DNA of 64,000 nucleotides from JAEMQF01 sp963850525 (GCA_963850525.1 CAWKLQ010000008.1:1785900-1849899), one strand, 5' to 3'. Shown: positions 26,601-34,465, counted from the first letter of the stretch. The notes: generated from the sequence alone by a model not told the origin. Made by a program: numbers and translations.

Positions 26601-26777
26601 GAGGCGGCGCATTACGACGTCTCGATGCAGATGGCCGAGGCCAACCTGCTGCCCGCGATTCGCAAGGCGGCGGATGCCATCATCGTCGCCGACGGCACGA
26701 GCTGCCGGCACCAGATTGCCGACGGCGCGCAGCGCGAGGCGGTGCATGTGGCGCGGTTGCTGGAATGGTTGTTGTGA
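23679..26777 (+). CDS. FAD-linked oxidase fused to Fe-S and CCG domains (D-2-hydroxyacid type)
   Basis: About 1,032 residues. From the N-terminus: a FAD-binding PCMH domain (VPVLARGAGTSQCGQTTG, GGMAGNNSCGSRS), the linked oxidase C-terminal domain (YSGEHGDGLCRGEW), a [4Fe-4S] ferredoxin module (CVSCKGCKRDCPTGVDM) and GlpC-like CCG cysteine motifs (HHCCGRTY, HGHCHQKAFG, SCCGMAGSFGYE). It likely oxidises a D-2-hydroxyacid such as glycolate or lactate and passes electrons to the quinone pool. In-frame REP sequence (SSRRTPGSI, 25979-26005) lies between the Fe-S and CCG parts. Start uncertain: ATG 23679 or the TTG/GTG within the next 12 codons. Confidence 0.9.
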   Translation: MTDYKLLSVALIRNTPTREAAALPPNEVCEALARRLRSDTQGEVLFDAASRGRYATDASIYQIVPVGVFVPTTERDVATAIDIARDLKVPVLARGAGTSQCGQTTGAALVIDHSKHLRSVIEVDVAQRRAIVQPGLVLDHLNAQLKKHGLWFPVDVSTSAQATLGGMAGNNSCGSRSIAYGNMVHNVIGASAWLSSGELLEFGPVAQLTGRAAGIAQFVRGLAEQHRAEIETLWPKVLRRVGGYNLDIFHNQSERPYTADESVNLAHLLVGSEGTLACTRSLTLQLAELPRAKVLGVINFPTFRAAMEAAQHIVKLTPTAVELVDRTMIELSLANPAFRPTIEAALIGKPAAILLVEFCGESAAALLPKLKQLGELMGDLGLPGSVVEMAQDAAQKALWEVRKAGLNIMMSLKGDGKPVSFIEDCAVPLVHLADYTDALTEVFARHGTRGTWYAHASVGTLHVRPILDMRVGGATKMRAIANEAAELVRKFRGAYSGEHGDGLCRGEWIAWQFGPKLNEAFRAIKTQLDPMNLFNPGRIIDPPKMDDVSLLRFAPAGAPKPYRRIDIQPVLDWSAWNVHADPVTESITAPGTGGDSTGGLAKAVEMCNNNGHCRKFDAGTMCPSYRVTRDEQHLTRGRANTLRLALSGQLGADAFTSEEMFATMDLCVSCKGCKRDCPTGVDMAKMKIEFLAHYKAKQGHTLKDRLIAHLPGYAAAASRVPWLANLRDTLPGAAWLSEKLLGLSARRRLPKWRVDTFWRAHDRTSGPSSRRTPGSIFASRDATLEALRRGEKCAVLFVDTFNGSFETENAVAAARVLKAAGYTLHTLNKGDGGHHCCGRTYLAAGMVIEAKAKAGALIEALLPLARAGVPIVGLEPSCLLTLRDEALVMGLGEGAQVVAQQALLFEEFIAREAAAGRFALKLKAADRPILVHGHCHQKAFGAMGSVLDVLRLIPGAKPELIESSCCGMAGSFGYEAAHYDVSMQMAEANLLPAIRKAADAIIVADGTSCRHQIADGAQREAVHVARLLEWLL
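25979..26005 (+). repeat. REP-like palindrome inside a coding region
   Basis: GTCATCCCGGCGTACGCCGGGATCCAT lies in frame in the FAD/Fe-S oxidase and encodes part of a linker. It has the same flanks as the intergenic copies. Confidence 0.85.
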
Positions 26778-26827
26778 CGGTGGCGATCCATAGTCGCCCA
26801 GGTCACGAAGGCAAAACGGATCGAGCC

Positions 26828-27292
26828 ATGGGCCACGCCGCGAAGAAGTCCTCAATGGCAAGCGCTGAGTACCTTGTGTGGGAGGCCGCGCAATCCGAAC
26901 GCCATGAGTTCGTGAATGGTGAAGTCTTTGCGATGTCCAGCGCGGAGGAGCGCCATGTAACGGTAACCGGCAACCTGTACGTGGCGCTGCGCCAGCACCT
27001 CCGTGGAACGCCTTGCCGCACCCTGATCGTCGACATGAAGCTTCATGTCGCCGCGACAAACAGCTATTTCTACCCCGACGTGATGGTGACGTGTAGCGCC
27101 GCGGACGACGCGAGCCCGCTGACCAAGTCAGAGCCCACACTGCTTGCGGAAGTGCTCTCCCCCAACACCGCAGCCTATCGAGGCGGGCCAGACGGTGCAA
27201 CTCGCGAGCATGAAGCTCGACATCACTGCCGACACTTTGTTTGCCGAGGTCGAACCCGGGCCCGCAGCTACGCCTTTGGCGTCAGGGGACTG
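26828..27292 (+). pseudogene. Uma2-family nuclease, internally deleted
   Basis: The N-terminal ~115 residues are a normal Uma2 (PD-(D/E)XK-like) start: MASAEYLVWEAA, HEFVNGEVFAMS, SYFYPDVMVTC and LLAEVLSPNTAAY. Right after that the central part (usually YRQLPSLREY...) is missing. A family-type tail (GQTVQLASMKLDITADTLFAEVEPG) follows in another frame, ending at 27292. The gene therefore has an internal deletion with frameshift and is probably dead. Confidence 0.7.
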
Positions 27293-27334
27293 ATCAGTCT
27301 TCCACCGGCACTGTTGTCGTTCATTGTCATAAAA

Positions 27335-27350
27335 ATCGCAATTGCGATTC
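27335..27350. repeat. Perfect 16-bp palindrome between convergent Uma2 genes
   Basis: AATCGCAATTGCGATT, flanked further out by GTTGTCG (27314-27320) and CGACAAC on the other side. It may be a bidirectional terminator or a remnant of duplication. Confidence 0.5.
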
Positions 27351-27408
27351 CGACGACAACGCACGACAACGCAGCGACGGGCCGCGCGGCCGCCCGGCAG
27401 CTCACCCG

Positions 27409-28011
27409 TCAGCGCAACCCCACCCCCGCGTACACCTCGTCCCAACCCAGGCTCAGGCCCAGACCGTCGAGCCGCAGATCGCTGCCGCGCGGCCAGGCCT
27501 CCAGCGAAGACCACGGCGCGTCGGCCGGCACGCGGTGGCACGCCCACGCGGCCTCTTCCAGGCTGGAAATCAAGATGATGTGCTGCAAGCCCACGAGTTG
27601 CCGGTAGGCCTGCAGCTTCTCGCCACGATCGAAATGCTGGGTGGTGGGCGACAGCACTTCGATGACCAGGCGCGCTTCGGTCAACTCCATGGTGGTCGCC
27701 GGGTTGCCGATGTGCTCGCAGTGGACCAATACATCGGGGTAGAACACCGCGTCGACGGCGGCGATGCGCAGGCGCATTTCGGTTGAAAGCGCTTCGCACG
27801 GCGTGCCCTGCAATTTGCCGTGCAAGGCGTAACCCGCGTTGCGGATGATCCTCGAGTGCGTCTGGCTGCCCCCGGCCATACCCCGCACCGGCTCCCCCTG
27901 AATGGCGTAGATCACGCCATCGAGGTACTCGTGCTTGTAGCGGCTGGCGTTCTCCAGCACCAGATAGTCTTCGAGTTCGATGTAGGCCACGGCTTTCGAA
28001 GGTGCTCCCAT
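27409..28011 (-). CDS. Uma2 family endonuclease (DUF820)
   Basis: A 200-residue intact Uma2 protein. Landmarks are YKHEYLDGVIYAIQG, DAVFYPDVLVHC and LVIEVLSPTTQHFDRGEKLQAYRQL; the D and ExL residues match the restriction-endonuclease-like active site. Cellular role unknown; such genes multiply in Cyanobacteria and some Betaproteobacteria. Convergent with the broken copy, divergent from gmd. Confidence 0.85.
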   Translation of the reverse strand: MGAPSKAVAYIELEDYLVLENASRYKHEYLDGVIYAIQGEPVRGMAGGSQTHSRIIRNAGYALHGKLQGTPCEALSTEMRLRIAAVDAVFYPDVLVHCEHIGNPATTMELTEARLVIEVLSPTTQHFDRGEKLQAYRQLVGLQHIILISSLEEAAWACHRVPADAPWSSLEAWPRGSDLRLDGLGLSLGWDEVYAGVGLR

Positions 28012-28113
28012 GTCGGCTCCTGATGAACGGCTCCCGATGGATCATGAGCATGGTAGCGCGTCGGTCACATGGTTTGCACCACAATTCGGTTTTCCCTGAA
28101 GCCAAGTCACTCC

Positions 28114-29229
28114 ATGAGCAAAACCGCCCTCATCACCGGCGTCACCGGGCAAGACGGTGCCTACCTGTCCGAGCTGCTGCTGCAAAAGGGCTACACGGTG
28201 CACGGCCTGAAGCGCCGCTCCAGCCTGTTCAACACGGACCGCATCGACCACCTCTACGAAGACCCGCACGTCGAGCACCAGCGCTTCAAACTGCACTTCG
28301 GCGACCTCACCGATTCGACGAACCTGATCCGCATCGTCCAGCAGGTGCAGCCTGACGAGATCTACAACCTCGCGGCGATGAGCCACGTCGCGGTGTCGTT
28401 CGAGATGCCCGAGTACACGGCCAACGCCGACGGCACCGGCACGCTGCGCCTGCTGGAAGCGATCCGCATCCTCGGCCTGCAGAAGAAAACGCGGCTTTAC
28501 CAGGCGAGCACGAGCGAGCTCTACGGCCTGGTGCAAGAAACGCCGCAGTCGGAAACCACGCCGTTCTACCCACGCAGCCCGTACGCCGTCGCCAAGCTCT
28601 ACGGCTACTGGATCACCGTGAACTATCGCGAGGCGTACGGCCTGTACGCGTGCAACGGCATCCTCTTCAACCACGAGAGCCCGCTGCGCGGCGAGACCTT
28701 CGTCACGCGCAAGATCACGCGCGCCGTGTCGCGCATTGCGCTGGGCCTGCAGGACTGCCTGTACCTGGGCAACCTGAGCGCGCTGCGCGACTGGGGGCAC
28801 GCGCGCGACTACGTCGAAGCGATGTGGCGCATGCTGCAGCAAGACGCACCCGAAGACTTCGTCATCGCCACCGGCGTGCAGTACAGCGTGCGCCAGTTCG
28901 TCGAGCTCGCCGCGGCTGAGCTCGGCATCAGCCTGCGTTTCAGCGGCGAAGGCAAGGACGAGATCGCGACGATCTCCAAGGTCACGAACAAGGACATCCG
29001 CTGCAAGGTGGGCGACGTGATCGTGCGCGTCGACCCACGCTACTACCGCCCCACCGAAGTGGAGACGCTGCTCGGCGACCCGCGCAAGGCGAAAGCCAAA
29101 CTCGGCTGGACAGCCACAACCAGCCTGCCGGACCTGGTGAAGGAAATGGTCGAAGCCGACTTCACCGCAGCGCGCCGCGACAGCCTGGTCAAAATGGCCG
29201 GCTTCAAGGCCTACGACTACAACGAGTAG
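28114..29229 (+). CDS. gmd: GDP-mannose 4,6-dehydratase
   Basis: A 371-residue extended SDR that converts GDP-mannose to GDP-4-keto-6-deoxymannose. NAD(P) motif TGVTGQDGAYL, then YQASTSELYG and the catalytic Tyr/Lys in SPYAVAKLYGYW; NHESPLRGETFVTRKI and the C-terminal RPTEVETLLGDPRKAKAKLGW are Gmd-specific. ATG 28114 gives the family start. The next gene, fcl, begins 9 bp downstream. Confidence 0.97.
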   Translation: MSKTALITGVTGQDGAYLSELLLQKGYTVHGLKRRSSLFNTDRIDHLYEDPHVEHQRFKLHFGDLTDSTNLIRIVQQVQPDEIYNLAAMSHVAVSFEMPEYTANADGTGTLRLLEAIRILGLQKKTRLYQASTSELYGLVQETPQSETTPFYPRSPYAVAKLYGYWITVNYREAYGLYACNGILFNHESPLRGETFVTRKITRAVSRIALGLQDCLYLGNLSALRDWGHARDYVEAMWRMLQQDAPEDFVIATGVQYSVRQFVELAAAELGISLRFSGEGKDEIATISKVTNKDIRCKVGDVIVRVDPRYYRPTEVETLLGDPRKAKAKLGWTATTSLPDLVKEMVEADFTAARRDSLVKMAGFKAYDYNE

Positions 29230-29238
29230 CGCACGGCG

Positions 29239-30219
29239 ATGGACAAGGGCTCGCGAATCTACGTCGCAGGGCACCGCGGCCTGGTGGGCTCGGCGCTGGT
29301 GCGCCGCTTGCGGGCCGGCGGCTACAACAACCTGCTGCTGCGCACGCACGCCGAGCTCGACCTGACGAACGAGCCCGCCACACGCGCCTTCTTCGATGTC
29401 GAACGCCCGGAGCACGTTTTCCTCGCTGCGGCGAAGGTGGGCGGCATCGTCGCGAACAACACCTATCCCGCGCAATTCATCCGCGACAACCTCGCGATCC
29501 AGACGAACGTCATCCACGCCGCGCACCTGGCGGGCGTGAAACGCCTGCTGTTTCTCGGCTCGAGCTGCATCTACCCGAAATTGGCGGCGCAACCGATGCG
29601 GGAAAGCGCGCTGCTCACCGGTCCGCTCGAACCGACGAACCGGCCGTACGCACTGGCCAAGATTGCCGGCGTCGAGATGTGCTGGAGCTACAACCGCGAG
29701 TACGGCACGCGCTACCTCGCCGCCATGCCCACCAACCTCTACGGCCCAGGCGACAACTACCACCCGGAAAACAGCCACGTCATCCCAGCATTGCTGCGCA
29801 AGTTTCACGAAGCCAAGCACAACGGCCACAGCCGCGTCACCGTGTGGGGCACGGGCACGCCGCGGCGCGAGTTCCTCTACAGCGACGACATGGCCGACGC
29901 CTGCGTCTTCCTGATGCAATTGCCCGACGCGCAATTCAGCGCGCTGCTGGGAAGCGATGAAACCGTGTCAGGCCGCTTCGAACCGCCGCTGGTAAACATC
30001 GGCGTCGGCCACGACATCACGATCCGCGAACTCGCCGAACTCGTGCAACGCACCGTGGGCCACCGCGGCGAGATCGCTTTCGACGCAAGCAAACCCGACG
30101 GCACACCGCGCAAGCTGATGGACGTGAGCCGGCTTGCGCGTGCCGGTTGGTCGGCGCGGATGCCGCTGGCGGAGGGCTTGCGATTGGCGTTTGCGGAGTT
30201 CGAAGCGCGGCTGGCGTGA
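29239..30219 (+). CDS. fcl: GDP-L-fucose synthase
   Basis: A 326-residue epimerase/reductase finishing GDP-L-fucose. Motifs: GHRGLVGSALVRRL at the N-terminus, LGSSCIYPKLAAQPM and the catalytic YALAKIAG. Forms a two-gene operon with gmd. The product would feed a fucosyl residue into the exopolysaccharide whose operon lies at 50-58 kb. Confidence 0.97.
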   Translation: MDKGSRIYVAGHRGLVGSALVRRLRAGGYNNLLLRTHAELDLTNEPATRAFFDVERPEHVFLAAAKVGGIVANNTYPAQFIRDNLAIQTNVIHAAHLAGVKRLLFLGSSCIYPKLAAQPMRESALLTGPLEPTNRPYALAKIAGVEMCWSYNREYGTRYLAAMPTNLYGPGDNYHPENSHVIPALLRKFHEAKHNGHSRVTVWGTGTPRREFLYSDDMADACVFLMQLPDAQFSALLGSDETVSGRFEPPLVNIGVGHDITIRELAELVQRTVGHRGEIAFDASKPDGTPRKLMDVSRLARAGWSARMPLAEGLRLAFAEFEARLA

Positions 30220-30241
30220 CTGCGAAGGGTGGATGCCGGCG

Positions 30242-31279
30242 TTACGCGGGTACAAACGCGCGTGTTCTTGCCCAAGCGTCGAAATGCGCCCGCAACTCCT
30301 CGGGCAGTTCGAGGACGAAGGCAACGTCAATGGGATGCGAATGGCCTAAGAAAAAGCGAGTCGCGTCCAGCAGCACCTCCCCCTGCCGGCGATCCTTTTC
30401 CCGTTTCGACGCCTTGCGTTCAGGCTTGTCTGCGAGCCAAAGCTTGTGCAGAGCCATCCAGCGCGGGTCGGGCACATAGAGCGGGCAGGCACGGCCTCGC
30501 AGCGTGGCAACAACGTGCCGCAGCGGCACCCCCAGAAGAAGCCACTCTTGCTCGATCAGCGAGGCCATAGGGTCGAACGCTTCCGCCGCAGGCAACGGGT
30601 GCACGCTCGGCGCAGCGAGCAATTCCACTTCATACCCCTCGTCGTTCACGGCCTGGTAGGGCCGGCGCGGGCTGATGCGGTAACTCGAGTCGATGCTCGT
30701 CAAGACGGAGAAGAGCGTCTTCGACGCGGATCCCACAGCACCGGTGGCAACGAGCGATGCTTTGGTATCGCGGCACCACGCCAGATCGAAGTCTTCCGTC
30801 TCCTCGTTGCCCACGGGAAAGCGAGCGCCGCATGCGAGTTCGTAAGCAGCGAATGCGTTCGTTCCCACAACCATCAGGTCGGAGCCGAGCATTCCTTCAA
30901 TGTCGAGCCTGCGAAGAATCTCAGCTTGGCGGTCTGGTAAAGACGGCAAGCGCAGACGGCGGTAGATCCCCACTCGCTCGACGAGCTGGGTAGCCAGCCC
31001 GGCGAGCCGCACCTTGAGGCGGTTCTTCGCATCGGCGAATTCCTCGAATTGACGGTTCGTCGCGTCGCTGCGGCGCCCGACCGTCGTGCCGTTGTCTCGC
31101 GAGGTCTGCTTGACAGCCAAGTAATCCACGCCGCCTTTCTCGACCCAGTACAGCGAAACAGGCAACGCCTCGAGTTGCCGCCGGGTGTCTGCCCAAACGT
31201 CATACACCTGCTCGAGATTGGCCACGACGCGCTGCGATTCGCTTGAAAAGCTGCGGAAGTCGTCTCGTTTGAACTCCAT
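30242..31279 (-). CDS. GSU2403-family nucleotidyltransferase-fold protein
   Basis: A 345-residue protein of the nucleotidyltransferase family seen in mobile or defence-like contexts. The fold core is visible as MVVGTNAFAAYE and ETEDFDLAWCR, the latter giving a DxD-like acidic pair. The start ATG at 31279 lies 14 bp from the divergent small RHH gene. A fragment of a relative (conserved around SKTLLS and the DFDLAWC segment) is found at 34,266-34,380. Function unknown; possibly toxin or antitoxin related. Confidence 0.7.
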   Translation of the reverse strand: MEFKRDDFRSFSSESQRVVANLEQVYDVWADTRRQLEALPVSLYWVEKGGVDYLAVKQTSRDNGTTVGRRSDATNRQFEEFADAKNRLKVRLAGLATQLVERVGIYRRLRLPSLPDRQAEILRRLDIEGMLGSDLMVVGTNAFAAYELACGARFPVGNEETEDFDLAWCRDTKASLVATGAVGSASKTLFSVLTSIDSSYRISPRRPYQAVNDEGYEVELLAAPSVHPLPAAEAFDPMASLIEQEWLLLGVPLRHVVATLRGRACPLYVPDPRWMALHKLWLADKPERKASKREKDRRQGEVLLDATRFFLGHSHPIDVAFVLELPEELRAHFDAWARTRAFVPA

Positions 31280-31293
31280 AAGCCACTGATTTT

Positions 31294-31569
31294 ATGAACG
31301 TTCCACCAACCACGCGGGTTTTCTCGAAAGATTGGTGGAAGGAGGTTGCGATTTCCCGTGCGGCCCACCGTCCGCACTGGCTGATGCGTGAAGCGATCCG
31401 CCAGTACGTTGAGCGCGAGGAAACGCGTGAGGCGTTTCGTCAAAGCGCGATCAGCGCCTGGAACGACTACCAGGCGACCGGCCAGCATGTCACGGTCGAC
31501 GAGGCCGACACCTGGCTTGCGCGGTTGGAGGCGGGCGAGGACGTGAAGCCCCCTGAATGCCACGGTTGA
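31294..31569 (+). CDS. RHH-type antitoxin-like protein with altered N-terminus
   Basis: A 91-residue protein. From residue ~25 it matches CopG/RHH antitoxins of the form RPHWLMREAIRQYVEREE, DYQATGQHVTVDEADTWL and AGEDVKPPECH. The first ~20 residues, where the beta strand of the ribbon-helix-helix should be, are unrelated (FSKDWWKE). The toxin gene is absent. It is probably a 5'-replaced, inactive remnant, though still open. Confidence 0.6.
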   Translation: MNVPPTTRVFSKDWWKEVAISRAAHRPHWLMREAIRQYVEREETREAFRQSAISAWNDYQATGQHVTVDEADTWLARLEAGEDVKPPECHG

Positions 31570-31613
31570 TCTGGTCGGCTCCAAAGTCGATCAGCCACTC
31601 ACCATCAGCCTCT

Positions 31614-31683
31614 CCCCGCATTCGCGGGGTGGTTCCCCCGGCAAGTCAGTGGTCCACTGAAGCAGTTCGACGGGGGAGAACCA
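31614..31683 (+). promoter_or_regulatory. Structured 5' leader that can hide the ribosome binding site
   Basis: Three nested or serial stems lie directly before the PEP-CTERM gene at 31687. CCCCGC-ATTC-GCGGGG spans 31614-31629. TGGTTCCCCCG (31630-31640) pairs with CGGGGGAGAACCA (31671-31683) with a two-base bulge. Within its loop is CAGTGGTCCACTG (31647-31659), 6-bp arms. The GGGGGAG ribosome binding site is inside the second stem, so translation could be switched by refolding. Confidence 0.5.
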
Positions 31684-31686
31684 CAA

Positions 31687-32268
31687 ATGAAATCAATGGC
31701 CATCGGCTGGGCCGCTGCTAGCTGCGTGGCGTTGCTGGCAACTGCCGGGCACGCCACTGCCGCAAACCCGACCATCACGTACCTCAAGATCGATGGGGTG
31801 CAGAACCTTACCTCGTTCGAAGAATACGCTGATAAGGCAACGACGGTGGGCAAAGGCCGCGTCGACATTGACAAGCTCTTCTTCATTGATGAGAACGAGG
31901 TCGATGGAGTCAAATCCTGGTACATCTTCTTCGACCCGTCGTGCCACGGAACCGTCGATGCGAAAATCTCGTTCAGCGATACGATCTTGGGCGTGAAGAC
32001 CACGAAGCATGAGCTCCGCGCCACTCAAGCGCTCTACGGCAACGACGATTTCACCTATCGAACGGTCAAGCACACCGGCCTGGAGCGCCGCGACAGCTTC
32101 GAAGTCATTTACGGCAACACGCTCGAAATCCACTGGAAAGCAGGCGACCCCGGCGACCACATTCGCGTGCTGACCGCGGTTCCCGAACCCCAGAGCTACG
32201 CCTTGCTTCTGGCGGGCCTGGGGCTGGTAGGGGCGATGGCGAGACGTCGCAGCAAGTCATTAAGATAG
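31687..32268 (+). CDS. PEP-CTERM anchored protein of unknown function
   Basis: A 193-residue exported protein. Signal peptide of ~25 residues (ending GHATA), a ~140-residue beta-rich body not recognised, then the sorting tail VPEPQSYALLLAGLG followed by a membrane segment and ARRRSKSLR. The PEP motif, hydrophobic stretch and basic end are the exosortase recognition signal. Such proteins are processed by exosortase and shown on the surface or in the exopolysaccharide matrix. Leader structure suggests translational control. Confidence 0.85.
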   Translation: MKSMAIGWAAASCVALLATAGHATAANPTITYLKIDGVQNLTSFEEYADKATTVGKGRVDIDKLFFIDENEVDGVKSWYIFFDPSCHGTVDAKISFSDTILGVKTTKHELRATQALYGNDDFTYRTVKHTGLERRDSFEVIYGNTLEIHWKAGDPGDHIRVLTAVPEPQSYALLLAGLGLVGAMARRRSKSLR

Positions 32269-32280
32269 CTGGCTACGCAG

Positions 32281-32302
32281 GTTCGACGCGGGGTCGTCGA
32301 AC
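32281..32302 (+). terminator. Hairpin between two PEP-CTERM genes
   Basis: Perfect 8-bp stem GTTCGACG-CGGGGT-CGTCGAAC just after the first PEP-CTERM gene. No U-tract follows, so it may be an attenuator or RNA-stability hairpin rather than a terminator. Confidence 0.4.
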
Positions 32303-32337
32303 CCTGGAGATTGGGGCGTTGGTCAAGGGGGCCGCAA

Positions 32338-33195
32338 ATGGGCAGAGCTAACCAGCTTCGGCTTCTTGCCGTATGCCTCGCGGGCCTGTTTCTCGCCACG
32401 CCTGGGGCCGCGCTGACCGTCGCCACAGACACGAGCGCTTATGGCCACGTCGGCAACATCGGCAACATCGGTGGATTGAACGGCGTATTGATAGCGCCAC
32501 ACTGGGTACTCACCGCGGCACATGTGGCGACCGGTGTCAATGTCAACTCCACTTCGTTCGCAAGCGGTTTCGGCACCTCGACGATCGACGCGAGCTACTT
32601 CTTCGACACGCCGCTGACGATCATCGAGAACGGAGTTCCCGCGAACGACATCGCGCTGCTTCACTTGAACACGCCTTTGTCCGGGGCGTTCCCTTTCCTG
32701 AACAGCCGCATCGTCGACGCCGGCACGGTCGTCACCCTGGCATCGAACCAGCTGGACACCGTGACGCTGACCGACAGCGTCAACACCGCGACTCGAAGTG
32801 TCGGCACTGCCACGCTTGTAGCGGCACTTCCCAGCTATGTGAACAGCATGGGTCGCTTTGACGTGAACTGGCTAGTCACCGGCGGCGCAACGCATGTGCA
32901 AGGGGGAGACAGTGGCGGAGGCCTGTTTTTCGGCACGCCGGGTGATAGCGCGGGTGCCTACCTTCTCGGCGTTGCCTCCGTCTCGCTCGCGGAAGCCGGG
33001 CTGAACCCGGAGACGTTTTCAGGCTATACGCAGGTGGCCTCGTACCGCGGTTGGATCGATCAAACAATCTCGACCGCCACCTCCGCCGGCCCGGCGCCCG
33101 AATGGCGCGCGATTCCAGTCCCGGAGCCAAGCGCGTGGGCGCTCCTGGTCCTTGGAATGCTTGTACTCCTGGCACGCCGAGGCGCCACGACGTAG
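32338..33195 (+). CDS. Trypsin-like serine protease with PEP-CTERM sorting tail
   Basis: A 285-residue secreted S1-fold protease. Signal peptide to about residue 25 (GAALT). The catalytic triad is visible: His62 in LTAAHV, Asp104 in ANDIALLHL and Ser192 in GGDSGGG. The C-terminus VPEPSAWALLVLGMLVLLARRG is a PEP-CTERM signal, so the enzyme should be handed to exosortase. ATG 32338 is chosen over an upstream in-frame ATG to place the signal peptide at the start. It may process matrix proteins (inference). Confidence 0.9.
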   Translation: MGRANQLRLLAVCLAGLFLATPGAALTVATDTSAYGHVGNIGNIGGLNGVLIAPHWVLTAAHVATGVNVNSTSFASGFGTSTIDASYFFDTPLTIIENGVPANDIALLHLNTPLSGAFPFLNSRIVDAGTVVTLASNQLDTVTLTDSVNTATRSVGTATLVAALPSYVNSMGRFDVNWLVTGGATHVQGGDSGGGLFFGTPGDSAGAYLLGVASVSLAEAGLNPETFSGYTQVASYRGWIDQTISTATSAGPAPEWRAIPVPEPSAWALLVLGMLVLLARRGATT

Positions 33196-33208
33196 GCCGG
33201 TTCTGGCG

Positions 33209-33226
33209 CCCCCTTATTTGAGGGGG
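33209..33226 (+). terminator. Possible terminator after the protease gene
   Basis: CCCCCT-TATTTG-AGGGGG stem-loop 13 bp after the stop, followed by a mixed T/G stretch. Weak. Confidence 0.45.
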
Positions 33227-33476
33227 GTTGAGAGTTTGATTCCCAATTGTCATAGGCCGAGCCCAGGCCCAGACTCCGCCTCAATCAGGGGGTTGTATTT
33301 CAAGCCGCTGGGCCTCTGTTTTGCTGCGCCGGGCACACAAGCGTGATGGCGCCACACCCCCGAACCTGGGGGGGTTGTCGATCCCCCGAGGTAGATGTAC
33401 TCTTTCGTCAAGGTGTGACGGAATTCGCGCACCCTCAGTTACGTACACCAAGAACTCTCAAGAGCAAGAGGCCAAC

Positions 33477-34091
33477 ATGAAACTACAGAATCTTCTGCGT
33501 TCAATCGCCCTGGCTGGCGCCACTTTGGCGGGTACTGCGAACGCCGTTCCTCCCGTGTTCAGCGAGGACTTTGAAAACATTGTGGGTTCGGTGCTGTCAC
33601 CTCCCAACTACTGGGCCTACGGGCCTGGCTTCTTGGACACCAACAACAAGTGGACAGTCACCGGCACCGTCGACCTTATCCGCGGTGCCTTTGGCGCGAT
33701 CGACAACTTCAGTATCGACTTGTCGGGGTCGAGCGCTGGGGCGATTTCGCGCTCCTTCATGACAACGCTCGGTACGACCTATGACCTTACGTTCGACCTC
33801 TTTCGCAATGGGAGCGGAAGCCCCTTCGCCATCAATTTGAGCGGCACAGTGAATCCGATCTTCGGATTCCCCACCCCCGCAGCCCTTTCTTCACCCACGA
33901 CTTTTAGTACGGCTTTCCTAGGCACCGGTGGACTCATGACACTCACCTTTGGTGGCGGCGCAGGGAATGCCGGCCCTACGATTGACAACATCGTCCTGAC
34001 CGCCGTTCCCGAACCCGGCCCCATGACGCTCCTACTCTCTGGCCTCTGCGTGGTGGGATTCCTGGCACGGCGAAGAATGCACAGCGCCTGA
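33477..34091 (+). CDS. PEP-CTERM protein with choice-of-anchor-like beta domain
   Basis: A 204-residue exported protein: signal peptide (LAGTANA), a beta-sandwich body resembling the choice-of-anchor/DUF642-like domains (FSEDFEN, NNKWTVTGTVDLI, GPTIDNIVLTAVPEPG), and the PEP-CTERM tail VPEPGPMTLLLSGLCVVGFLARRRMHSA. Probably a carbohydrate- or matrix-binding surface protein. ATG 33477 is preferred, with GAG/AGAG upstream. The ~280-bp gap upstream has several G/C-rich hairpins but no obvious promoter. Confidence 0.85.
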   Translation: MKLQNLLRSIALAGATLAGTANAVPPVFSEDFENIVGSVLSPPNYWAYGPGFLDTNNKWTVTGTVDLIRGAFGAIDNFSIDLSGSSAGAISRSFMTTLGTTYDLTFDLFRNGSGSPFAINLSGTVNPIFGFPTPAALSSPTTFSTAFLGTGGLMTLTFGGGAGNAGPTIDNIVLTAVPEPGPMTLLLSGLCVVGFLARRRMHSA

Positions 34092-34117
34092 CGGCATTGC
34101 TTGCACCGGAGCTGACG

Positions 34118-34145
34118 AGACCCCGCCTGTGCGGGGTCTTTGTCT
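34118..34145 (+). terminator. Rho-independent terminator of the PEP-CTERM gene
   Basis: AGACCCCGC-CTGT-GCGGGGTCT, a perfect 9-bp stem with tetraloop, followed by TTTGTCTTT. The clearest intrinsic terminator in the window. Confidence 0.9.
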
Positions 34146-34201
34146 TTCGGCTTCTCCCCTGGGCTGTCAGCAGCCTCGTGGTGTCGCGCATTGGGCTGCA
34201 A

Positions 34202-34227
34202 TGGATACCGGCGTTCGCCGGTATGAC
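34202..34227 (-). repeat. REP-like palindrome (ATACCGGC variant)
   Basis: TGGATACCGGCGTTCGCCGGTATGAC, same design as the other REP units, with an A/T pair replacing C/G in the arm. Confidence 0.8.
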
Positions 34228-34465
34228 AAGCCTGCGTAGGGCGACCACCCCGAGATTCGCATTGGCCTCGTTCGCGTACGAGAGCAGCGTCTTCGACCCC
34301 AATCCGCCTGTGCGGCCGGTGGCAATGAGTGACGCCATGGTGTCGCGGCACCACGCGAGGTCGAAAAGTAGGCGATGGGCCTGCTATGTTTTGCGAGTAC
34401 GTCGACCTGCCGGCCACGGAGACGCTGGCGCGCGCAGGCACCAGCGGTGAAGCGCCGGCATCAGA
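34228..34465 (-). pseudogene. Patchwork of toxin-antitoxin and nucleotidyltransferase fragments
   Basis: On the minus strand, pieces of other genes lie end to end: a ParE piece (YANEANANLG, as at 39275-39305), a nucleotidyltransferase piece (similar to 30695-30795) and an AAA-ATPase piece (FCEYVDLPA, as at 35441). A RelB-like piece (GGCCACGGAGACGCTGGC, as at 36124) lies at 34417-34434. No complete gene. It continues in frame into the HicB-like gene. Confidence 0.6.

Noticed and set aside
31611..31640. Sequence resembling a type I-E CRISPR repeat (CCCCGC...GCGGGG)
   Set aside because: Single copy, no spacers and no cas genes; it fits a leader hairpin.
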